From Aphanomyces cochlioides (taxonomy: Eukaryota > Oomycota > Saprolegniomycetes > Saprolegniales > Verrucalvaceae): a stretch of DNA of 64,000 nucleotides. A program made the position numbers and the translations under genes. Positions 46,084-56,777 of the stretch are shown one piece after another. The notes beneath the pieces were generated by a model. It was not told the origin of the DNA and searched no databases. It was given only the letters and a program-made list of their open reading frames with translations. The stretch spans positions 248,001-312,000 of the forward strand of contig JAHQRK010000028.1 of NCBI GenBank assembly GCA_019828595.1, in the 5' to 3' direction. Each line of letters begins with the position of its first letter. Position 1 is the stretch's first letter.

Positions 46084-46254
46084 TATTGTTTTGACCAGCA
46101 TGACGGCACCTTGAATATGTCGACCTCGCTGAGGGACCACGGAAACAAAAAGATAAAATACGCTTGGAGTATTCATCAATGCTGCCTCCCAGGAGAGCTC
46201 GCCGTGTGAAATATGGCAGGGGAAATTCAGGTCTAGAGCTGGTCACATTGTAAA

Positions 46255-49200
46255 TTAAGGTCTAGGGCTGGTCACATTGCGTTGAACCAGTTTGCGGATC
46301 ATCTCCCTGTGCTCGTTCATGTCGATGCCCAGCTTCTTGGAGAGGATAGAATGCACTCGATGTAGTGTCAAGGACTCCAAGCTGTTGTCTGCCAAGATAT
46401 GCCGGATCTCTTCTTCCAATTTCGCTTTAAAATCCGCCTTGGTAAAAGTTGTTGCGTGTGATTCCACCGTGTTCTCGAGGTTGTTTGTCAAATCGATTGT
46501 GATTTGACGACCGGCTCTTGGAGCATCGCTAGCAGTTGATGTTGCTGCACTTGAGCTTCGAGCTGTCTCTGTGACGTCGTCCGACAAATCGATCATGACA
46601 TGAGTTTGAAGTGTTGGAGCGGTCGCTGGAGCTGTGGTTGCTCCATTTCGTTGTCTTGCCTTGTCGTTGGGATGGCTCCCCTCCGTCAGATCGATCGTGA
46701 ACTGGTTTCCTTCATTTCTTGAGGCTTTGTGTTTCTTTAAAGGTCTCGTGTTCAATCGGTCCGTTCTTCTCGTTGTGGACGCACGGCGCTTAGCTGGAGG
46801 CACTTTCTGCTTGGATTTCTTCTTTGATTTGGGCTCTTCGTATTCACTTTCACTCGCGTCGCTCTCCAACGAGTCGTCATCTTCTTCGTGGATATGTCCC
46901 TCCAATAGCTCGTCCGATTCTTCAGTATGATTGCTCTCCGACAATTCGCCCTCAGATTCTTCGCTGGGAAGTTGCAAAATGGGCCGTGCATGCACCGGTA
47001 ATAATGGTCGAGCCATGTCGGAAGGTAGCATTTTCGGTAGCAAACGTGTCGACGGGTCTTGAGAGAGAAAAAACTATAGTATTACTCAGCACACGCAGAC
47101 AAAAGCATCAAATGAACCTCGACTTCTCTCAATGCTTTGACCAGACCTGGCTTTAAATTGGCATTCTTCTTGAAACAGCTTTCGGGCATGCCCATGCAAA
47201 GTCGCTCGTGATCGTCGCATTTCCACGTATGGAGCAATGCGCCACTACTTCTCCACACAAATCTAAAACAGCAAGGCTTAGCATCGCGATTCGTCGTTCC
47301 TTACATGACGTGTGCTTCAAACAAGTAGACCACACGGTATTGACCAGGATGCATTTTTGCCTCCTTCAAGAGTCCAACATACTCGTCGCCTGCTCCATGT
47401 CGGCATGAGTCTTGGCTGTTCATTTGTTCATAGCTTACCCACAAGACGTAAACCGGTCCGTATTTTCATCGGGTCAATGATGTACATTGGCCACCATGGA
47501 TTGTCTCCCAGCTTCACCCATGCCACGCTGTCGTAGGAGGTTCCACATATCATGGTCGGATTCTCTGATGGTACACTTGATGTAGCAGAGCTTGCTGAAA
47601 CGGTGGTCGTCGCGATTACTTTCGTCGACCTATCCAGAACGATGTTCGTTGGTTCGATTGCTGACTGTCTTTCAATCGCATATGACGCTTTCGCCGGCTC
47701 ACTAGGCTTCTCTTGAGTGGTTTGCGTTATTGTCGTGACAAACGATGGACTCGTCTGCCGTGTTGTTTGTGTTGTCTCGTTGATATTGTTGTTCAAATCG
47801 ATTGTAGATTGATGCTTCATTGTTTTGGGGGTATTGAGTGGCTTTGCACGTATTTCTTGCGTCGTTTGTGCTTCCACAGATTGCCTACACGGGTCTGCAA
47901 CATGATTTGACATATCGAGTGCCGGTTGACTTTCAATTGTATGTGACGCATTGAGCTGCACTGTTGGCTGCTCCTGCGTGGTTGGCGCTGTTGTTGGGTC
48001 AGAAAAATTGATTGTTTGGTGTGTTTTCTCTTTGATATTGCCCGTCGCATCGATCGTAGGCTGGATTTCCATTGCATTTGAGGTATCGTATTGCCCAGGG
48101 GGTATTTCTTGTATCCTGTGCGTCGAAGTTGCTTGACTTGACGAGTCCACAATGTCATGGGTTGTCCTTGCTCCACGTCGGCTTTCAATTGTAGTTGAAG
48201 CCGTAGACTGTTCGTTTTCAGTGTTTGCATGACTTCGCTGGGTTATTGCCACTGATGATTGAATCTTTCTTTGTGTGATTTCTGTGATTTTGTCCGCCAC
48301 ATTGTTCGTGGGCGGACTCACTGCAGCTGTCGTAACGTCGAGTTGGCTTGACGACATTTCGTGCGATGGTTCTCCAGTTACTGCGACAGCCGACTGGGAA
48401 GGACTTGTCTGCATTGCTTTTTGCTTTGCTTGTAGACTCTCTTCATAGTTGTCCTCTTCGTTGTTGCTCTCGGAGGAGTCGTCACTGTTGGACCCAGATG
48501 AGTTTAGCAGTGAAGGCGGTGGTTCCAGCGATGGATTTAGGTCAGATGCAACCATCAGAGGCAGCACACGTGTCGATGGATCTTGTGACAGAAAATGCTA
48601 CACGATTGCTTAGCTGCTCCGTCGATACTGCCGCCATGTCTACCTCAGCTTCTTTTAATGAATCAGCAAGGCTTTCAGCGTATATATCCTCCATCTTGTC
48701 AAAAATGTCTTTGGGATCACCCTGGGCGAATTGGTGATTCTTCTCGCATTTCCACTTGTTTATGCATTCTGTGGAATTTCTCAAGAGTTTTCTACGTCAA
48801 AGAGTTTTAGCTCCACGACGTGGTGTCCAGGACTTACATCTCGTCCCATCCAAAAAAATAGACTAATCGATAAAGGTTTGGAGACTGCGTAATCTTGTCC
48901 GCAATGCTAACGTGGTCATCGCCTGATTGATGTCAAGAGGGCTCCAGTCAATGGATTACTCACCTAGGATATGTAATTTCGGTCGTATTTTCGTCGGCTC
49001 AATGATGTACACCGGCCACCATGGATGGCCATCCAGCAATCCCCACGCCACAGTGTCGTAGTCGGAGATACCTTTCATGCTGGTTGAACTCTGTTTTTCC
49101 GAAGTCGATGTGGAGTTAGCAGTGTTAGAAGGCCTTGATGTCTTGCTTGACTGGTGTATTGTCTTCTTGGGATTGTCCCGCACGTTGACCGTGGTTTCGT

Positions 49201-51634
49201 TTTCTGGCGCGTCTGACACCCTGAGCTGCTTAGGTTTTTTTTCTTGAGATGATTGACCGGTTGTGATTTCTGTCGATGAGCGCTTCGTGCAAGAGGTCTG
49301 TCTCTCTGTCCCGTTTGATTCAGTAGGCTTGCTCCCTGGAGAGTCTTCACCATCAGAGTTCGAAACTGGCGGTGTCGGCGGTGGTCCCAATGGACGACTC
49401 CTATCTGATGGAACCATACGTGGCAAGGCACGTTTCGATGGATCTTGCATCAAAAACACCTACAGGAAACACGTTGCTTCATCAGAGAAAATGTCATCAC
49501 AATATACCTGAGCATCGAATACTGCTGTTGCCAAACGCAAAGACATCGTGTCATGCATCTCGTTGAGAAGGCTTGGGGACACACCGTCGATGAACCGCTT
49601 GTGATCATCGCAATTCCATTTCTGGATAAATGCGCTAGTATTTTTCAAGAGAGATCTACGATCGCAAACATGAGCTCTGCGAAAAGTCCTCGACTCACAT
49701 CGTGCGCTGCCCGAATAAGAAGACAACTCGGAAATGATCTGGAAACAACTTTGCTTTCTTCACAAGGGCTGCGTGATCACTTCCTACTCCACGTCGTGAC
49801 GAGTTTTGTCGAGACTAGCTTACCGAGGTGATGCAGCTGGAGGTGTATTTTCATCGGATTAATGATATACACTGGCCACCAAGGGTAACCTTCCGGCAAT
49901 CCCCACGCCAACGTGTCGTAGTCGGAGATTCCATGCATGCTAGCCAAACTTTGTTTTTCCAACTTGCGTTTGCCGCCAGTACAAGCTGCTGCTGTAGCTG
50001 TGACTACCTCGCTCTCTTTGGGTGTTGACGGCTTGGTTTGACTCCTCCCATCTCTCGTAGGTTGGTTTGTTCTGGTGTTTGAGGTCTTCTCTTGCTTTGA
50101 AGGTTTTTTCTGGGATGATTTCAAACATTCCATAGAAGATTTCTTTGGGTTGATAAGCTCTTCGTACTCACTTTCGTCGGCTTCGCTCTCAGAGTCATTT
50201 TCATCCTTTTCCTTTGAGTCGTCATCCGAAATTGGTCGACGACTTAATCGCAATTGGCGTGTTGATGGATCCTGGGACAAAAACTGCTACTAGATTCCTC
50301 AGCTACACCATAGACAAAGTCTGGAATACCTCAGCTTTTCTCACTGAGGCGGACAACCTTTTAGCTAGTTCGTAATCCGTCTTGAAAAGGTTTTTCGGGA
50401 AACCGTCGACGAATCGATGATGCTCATCGCATTTCCACTTTTTGATGCATACACTAGTATTTTTCAAGAGACACCTGGTATTGACAAAATCAACTCGGGA
50501 AGACAGTCACATCTTACATGGTGGCCCCTCCAAAGAAGTAGACTAGACGATAATCGTCTGGAAACAGTCTGGCTTTCCTCGCTAGGCCAGTGTGAACCGA
50601 ATCTGCTCCACATTGTGACAAGTCTCGACAGCCAATCGCTTACCGGTGAATTGCAGCTCGGGTCTTATCTTCGTCGGGTCAATGATATACACTGGCCACC
50701 ATGGATAGCCTTCCTGGAATCCCCACGCCAATGTATCGTAGTCGGAGATTCCGTCCATGCTAACCAAGCTTTGTTTGTTCAACTTCCGTTTGCCACCAGA
50801 TTTAGTGGCTCTCGCAGCGACTAACTCGCTCGCTTTTGTTGGTGCTGACGGCTTGGTTTTACTGTGTCCATCTCTCGTAAGTTGGTTTGAGTTGGTCTTC
50901 GAGGTCTTCTCTTGCTTTGAAGGCTTTTTCTCGGGTGGTTTCGAAGCCACACGTTGAACAGACGATTTCTTTTCCATGGATCTCTTTGGTTCGAAGGGCT
51001 CTTCGTATTCACTTTCTTCGGCTTCGCTCTCAGAGCTTTCGGTAGATCTCTCGTTGTCGTCATCATCCGAAGTTGGTGGAGTCGGCGGTGGTGTCAACGA
51101 TGGATTCAAGTCGGAAGACACCCTAACCGGTAACAGGCGTGTCGATGGATCCTGGGTCAAAAAATGCTACTAGATTCCTCAGATATTCCACAAGAAAAAT
51201 CAAAGTACCTCTGCTTCTCTCACTGATATGGCCAAACTTTCAGCCAGGTCGAAATCCTTTATGATTTTTTTGGGGAAACCTTCGACGAATCGACGATGCT
51301 CTTCGCCTTTCATCTGTTTGATGCATGCGCTTGAATTTTTCGTTAGACAGCTGGAGTTGACAAGATCAGCCCGGGAAAACAGTCGCGTCTTACATGTTGG
51401 ACCATCCAAAGAAGAAGACCAGACGATACCGGTCTGGAAACAGTTTGGCTTTCTTCGCAATGCCATTGTGACTCGATCCTGTTTCACATTGTGACCAGTT
51501 TCGACAGCCAATCGCTTACCGAGGAATTGCAGCTCGGGTCTTATCTTCGTCGGGTTAATGACGTACGCTGGCCACCATGGAGAGCCCTCACGCAGCGCCC
51601 ACACCACCTTGTCATAATCGGTGGTTCGTTCCAT
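46255..51634 (-). CDS. five tandem PWWP modules with C-terminal DEK_C-like domain
   Basis: The start is MERTTDYDKVVWALREGSP (ATG 51632-51634). Five PWWP signatures follow at about 51575, 50698, 49878, 49016 and 47493: SPWWPAYV, YPWWPVYI, YPWWPVYI, HPWWPVYI and NPWWPMYI. Each module has three exons: PWWP first half ending LxxLG; second half, for example AKKAKLFPDRYRLVFFFG; and a Cys/Trp segment such as IKKWKCDEHHRFVDGFPK ending EAEV. The next exon always opens FLxQDPSTR, runs through an acidic Ser-rich linker and enters the next PWWP, usually after ISDYDT. The last exon ends with LEEEIRHILADNSLESLTLH and HSILSKKLGIDM, a DEK_C-like domain. I estimate about 1,500 residues. A multivalent chromatin reader is inferred. 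Confidence 0.85.
47428..51634 (-). repeat. intragenic tandem array of three-exon PWWP modules
   Basis: Module spacing is about 877, 820, 862 and 1,523 bp between successive PWWP signatures. Intron positions repeat in the same places in every module, which shows duplication of a genomic unit with its introns. The fifth module has a much longer Thr/Gln-rich linker, with repeated blocks of the type TTQE and IDLNNN. Confidence 0.85.
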
Positions 51635-51677
51635 CTCTATCGATCTTTGTCCATGCGGAAAAAGTACAACAATATAA

Positions 51678-51690
51678 TTTATCCGGAAAA
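51678..51690 (-). promoter_or_regulatory. TTATCCGG-type element
   Basis: TTTATCCGGAAAA lies 44 bp upstream of the five-module PWWP start codon, in the 140-bp gap after the neighbouring PWWP copy. Confidence 0.5.
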
Positions 51691-51774
51691 TATTTATTGT
51701 AGGACAACTATTGTATTGTGTAGAATCAATAAATATATTGTTAAAGCATGTTATCATGCATGACGAGCTTTCCA

Positions 51775-52529
51775 TCAGTGTGCTTTACTCTGACCATGAT
51801 CCGAGTGCTTGCTCTCCATGCTCACTGACGCCTTCACCTTCTTGTGCGGTGTTGAACCAGTCACGTCAGAACCAGAGCGTTTCGTGGATTTGATCTTCTC
51901 CTTGGCTTTCTTCAGCATTTCGTCGTGGTCATCGATTTCGCGCGTCATACACGAGTGTTGATGTTGCGAAGCACGTAGCGGGTTTGAAGGTGGTTCGAGG
52001 GAAGGATCTGTGTCCGAAGGAACCATCAGAGGCAAGGTACGCGTTGCAGCATCTCGAGCCAAAAAATTCTACTCGCAATAAAAGACATACAACAATCGCG
52101 ACGATTAGACGTACCACTACTTCTTGATAAGCCAAGATCAAATTCTCAGCGAGGTCCTTGTCTCTCTTGAAATAGACCTTGGGGAAGCCACCCAAGAACA
52201 ATTCATGCTTGGAGCAGAGCCATTTCTGGATAAACATTGGCTTGCTTTTCACGATACTCCTAACACAGCTCAAACGTGAACTGAACACGTTGACCCAAAT
52301 ATACATATCGTGGCTTCCAAAGAAGTAGATCAATCGATATTGGTCGGGAAACTGCCTTGCCTTCTTAGTGATCTTTGCATGACGACTTCCTTCTCCACAC
52401 GGTGACGACACTTGTGCACCTCATAACTTACCCAGGAGATGAAACTTGAGGCGTACTTTCTTCGCATCAAAGACGTACACTGGCCACCGCCCAAGCCACC
52501 GCGTCCACCTCGACAGGTTCCGTTGTCAT
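51775..52529 (-). pseudogene. damaged single-module PWWP copy
   Basis: A start MTTEPVEVDAVAWA (ATG 52527-52529) matches the beginning of the module. The signature then changes frame: RWPVYVFDAKKVRLKFHLLG is in another frame and several residues of the PWWP loop are missing. The second half (AKITKKARQFPDQYRLIYFF), the third exon (IQKWLCSKHELFLGGFPKVY) and the linker (RTLPLMVPSDTDPSLEPP) are intact, ending at a stop at 51775 without any DEK_C domain. Either this is a decaying copy or an unrecognised start bypasses the damage. Confidence 0.65.
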
Positions 52530-52555
52530 GTTTTATTCCCTTGTCCATTTCAATC

Positions 52556-52647
52556 TTATCCGGATATTTTTAAAATATATTTTGAAACTAAGAAATATAT
52601 TTTCTGCAGTGATTTATTATCCGGACATCAGTCTTTTCCGGATCTTA
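52556..52647. promoter_or_regulatory. TTATCCGGATA-type elements between divergent genes
   Basis: TTATCCGGATATT (52556-52568) is 27 bp from the damaged PWWP copy. TTATTATCCGGACATC (about 52614-52630) and TTTTCCGGATCTTA (52634-52647) end about 22 bp before the kinesin ATG. Each divergent gene has its own copy next to its start. Confidence 0.6.
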
Positions 52648-52668
52648 GTTGGGAAAATTCAAATCATC

Positions 52669-55600
52669 ATGGAGCGAACGCCAAGAGCCGAAGGATACAA
52701 TGGCTCTTTTGCTCCAAGCAGTCCTCTCCAACGCTCCCACAGCATAAGTCCGACGCATCATACTCATCTGCCGAATGCGTCGTTGTCACCGATGGGTTCT
52801 TTGACAGCTCGTCGCGACGCTGATCAAAAAAGGGCAAAAGATGCTGGAATTAGCCTGCTCGGCTTGGCATTTGGCAACGGTGGCCCCGTGTCGGCTCCAA
52901 CGCAAGCTGTCACTTCTCCAGTGTATTATGGTCATCCTGAAACAGCTTTATACAATGTAATTGCGCCTCCACTTGAAGGTGTTGATCCGAACTTGTTCAT
53001 GGAAGGGGTGAAAGAACATGCCAAATACCTGGGCATGAATCCTCAACGTGATGCCGAATTTCTGTGGATTGCTCGAGAATCACTCGTTGCTCCAGTCCCA
53101 TCTGGATGGCATCAAGTGGTGACAAAGGAAGGCGCCCCGTATTATTACAACGATCATACAGGTGAAAGTCGGTGGGAACATCCCTGCGATCGGGTTTACA
53201 TGGATCTTTTCCAACAAGTCAAACGAATGAAGGAGGCGGGAGAACATATTGATGTGCATCGCCTTAAACAAGAATTGCAGCAAAGACAAACGCTTGGAGC
53301 GTGGGTCCAAGAAGATTCATATGAGATATCGACCGACGACGGATACTCAATAACTCCAGCTTGGACAGAAGAAACATCGAGTACTGCTTATCCTGACAGT
53401 GACAATGGAGCTAGTTATGGAGAAGCTGGTCGTAGAACCAATGCAGTAAGAGGTATTGGCTTGTTTCAATTCTTATTTCATTGTAGGACTACTCAGAAGT
53501 TCATAGTGGCCTCCAAGAGGTACGCGTAATAACTTTACCGGTAAACATCGCCTTGATAAATGTAGGAAACTCCAAAGTCGGAACATTATCCATCAGTAAG
53601 CAGCTAAAATACGGTATTGATTGAGTGATTGCGATAGATTCCCCAAGATCAGCATAGAGAACTCGTTGAATCTCTGTATTCTGAGCTGAATGAATGCAAA
53701 AGAAAATTGGAATTACAACGAGAACATCAAGATGTGGTGGAGTCACTGCAAAGAAATGTTCTCGACCTTCAAACTAAGTTGGAAGTACAAGCCGATGAAA
53801 CACGGTGCGGTTTAATGCTTGGTGAATATAATTGACTGTGTCTCGTGGCAATAGAGAGAAAACATCTAAGGAACTGCAAGATGTCGCTCAAAAGGCTAAA
53901 GAGGACAAAGAAGCTAGCATGAAGAAAATTGAAGACATGGAGAACATGCTAAAACAGCTCCGACAACAATTGGTAAAATGCATTTCGAGATTTCAGGTTG
54001 AAAAACGTGTTAGGACTTTGCAAATGGAGAACTGGAATTGTCAATGTCAAGGAGCGCTCAGGAAAATGTGACTCTGCGTCAAGAAGTGAAAACGCTTGAG
54101 GTACTTTGTTGATATTTACGAAACTTCGAGGCGATCGGCGAACTATTAGTTGCGTTTGAAGGATATGGAGCAATCGAATTCTGTACAAGAAATAGAAGTA
54201 TGAAAAACTTCTATGTTGCACTTAAAGGGATGCATGATATAGAAACAACTCACGAAAGAAAGAAAACTGAAGTTTCAGTGGGAACAAAAGTATAAATCAC
54301 TCGAAGAGCAGCATCAAGCATTAATGATTCAAGTTGATAATTCGAATCGAAAGTATGAAATGGATCGCCACGCATCCCAAGGAGATGTCGAGGTACTATT
54401 ATTTAATTTATATGTTGTTGTTCATCGACTTTTGTAGAAATATCAAAGGGAACTCGAATTGCATCGATCGAAAGTCGAGATAGAGCTGAAAGAGTCAAAT
54501 GAAAAACATTTACAAGAGATGGAATCCCTCCAACAAGTCAAATGCAACTTCATATTCACAATCTAACGGTGAAAGTAGACACTGAAAACCCAGTATACGG
54601 AGGAAATCGACTCAATCACGGCAAAACACAAGGTATATTCATTAAGTACAATGAAATGACTGAATGCCTCCAGGAGGTGGAAATTTCGTTGAAAGAAGCA
54701 GCTCAACAACGTGAAAACGAGTTGATAAGTCAATTAAGAGCAGTTGAAGCGGAACTTTTAACTCAAACTTCGGCGTAAGCCATTCGAAAAATAAGTAAAC
54801 TGCAGAATTTTAGGCTATCTGACGCGAAAGCTCAGCTACAAACTCTCAGGAAGGAGGTATATATACACTTCAATCCAGGAATTTAACTTCAGCTATGCAG
54901 GCAACTCAAACTCAATCGCGTTACCAACAACTTGAAACTAAAGACGCAGAACATCAAAAACTGATAAGTTTGCTTCAAAATGAACTGAGGGATCTCCGCG
55001 GTGGCTTTCAAGTCGAATTGGAGAAAGCTAAACAACTCGGCATCGATGAAGCAACTGCCTCGGTAATGCTATTACTCGCCTTGTATTGGTTATTCACGCT
55101 TTATAGTCTCAAGCTAAAGTCCAAGCGGCAATTGCTGAAAAAGATCAGCTGGCCCAATTATACGCACAAGAATTGAAAGCTCGTCGTCAACTCCACAATA
55201 AAGTTATGGAAATGGCCGGCAATATACGCGTCTTTTGCCGTGTCCGTCCCGTGTCGGCGATTGAGCTCAAGAGCGACGAGGCTGCGGAAGTCGTGACTTT
55301 TCGTCCATACGATGCCCAAGTTCTCGATTTGACCATGGGAGAAGGACAAAAGCATACGTTTGAGTTTGACTACGTTTTCCAAGTATGTTTACCAAGTATA
55401 ATTTCGTGCTCACGGTTGAGTAAACTCTGTAGCCATCCAGTGCTCAAATTGATGTGTTTGAACAGACAAAATCTTTGGTTGTGAGCGCTATGGATGGTTT
55501 CAAGTAAGTTTGCAGACATTTTTCAGGAAAGGCTCACTTTATCGTAGTGTGTGTATTTTTGCCTATGGCCAAACAGGATCAGGGAAAACACACACGATGG

Positions 55601-56733
55601 AAGGTCCGGCTTCGGATCGCGGGGTGAACTTTCGAGCTATGGAAGAATTGTTTCGAGTTCGTGACGAACGGATGCTCTCTGGCAATTTTGAATGCGATAT
55701 GAAGCTCAGCATCTTGGAAGTTTACAATGGTACACAAACTTTTGCAATTTCTTCATGGAAGCATTCTCGCCGTAGAAACAATTGTGGATTTATTAGATGA
55801 CTCTCAACCGAGTAGTTGTATGATTCATCCATTTTAAATTATCTCACGCGTTTTCTAGCTGGTGAGCGAAAGGGTCTTGAAGTCCGCATGGGCAAACAAG
55901 GCGCTTTCGTTGAAAATTTAATGGAAGTCGAAGTCTTTTCAACGTCGGACGTGGAAGATTTGATGAAATTGGGCCATTCGCATCGAAGTGTCGGATCTCA
56001 CGACGTGAATGAACACAGCAGTCGATCACATCTTGTCTTGTCCATAACAATCACGACAGTTCAAAAACTGGATGGCAAAAAAGCAGTCTCCAAGCTTCAT
56101 TTGATTGATCTCGCTGGCTCTGAACGGATCAGTACCTTGCCTTCCATTCAAATATATATTGTAAACTTCCTGCGTTTTAGGTAAAACGGCAGCGAGTGGA
56201 CAGCGATTAAAGGAGGCCCAGCATATCAACCGATCGTTGTCAGCTCTGGGTGACGTGATTGCATCTCTCGGTGGCCACAGCAAGCACGTTCCTTACCGTA
56301 ATTCCAAGCTCGTACGTCATTGTATATCATCATTCACTGACACGGAGCTGCAATATTATAGACTTTTTTGCTCCAAGAATCCCTCAGTGGAAATTCCAAA
56401 GCATGACTTCATTCGACCTAAAGATGCCTAACTTGTCTAACCTAGGTGCTGATGTTTGTAAATGTCAGTCCAGTGCAATGGAATGCGTGGGAATCACTCT
56501 GCTCGCTGAATTTCGCCCAACGATGTCGAAATGTTGCATTGGGTCAAGCCAAATCATCCCATGCGACGCCCCCAGCCAGTTCGGCGCCCCCTCTCAGCAG
56601 TAGTGGCGGCCCTTCGAGCGTGTCCAAGCAGTCAAAAAGTCCTGCCAATAAACCGACCAACACGTTGACTGCGACGGAAAAAGTCCGCGTGAGTTTAGCG
56701 CCGCCCAAGTCGCCACCACGAAAAGACAACTAG
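52669..56733 (+). CDS. kinesin-14-type C-terminal motor with CEP164-like WW region
   Basis: The start [14 protein letters not shown] is followed by a CEP164-like N-terminal module: [37 protein letters not shown], and a WW domain [19 protein letters not shown] coiled coil of many short exons (about 53600-55150) follows. The motor is at the C-terminus, preceded by the kinesin-14 neck [17 protein letters not shown]. Motor motifs seen are the P-loop [17 protein letters not shown] (switch I), LIDLAGSER (switch II), [13 protein letters not shown] and [10 protein letters not shown]. One late intron (about 56400-56445) appears to use a GC donor. The tail is Ser/Pro-rich with the stop at 56731-56733. 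Kinesin-14 motors move toward microtubule minus ends. CEP164-like WW regions act at basal bodies, so a ciliary or spindle-pole role is inferred. Confidence 0.87.
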
Positions 56734-56777
56734 ATCAAAGTCTAAGAAAAATGATACTATCAAAATTAGAAATTGGA

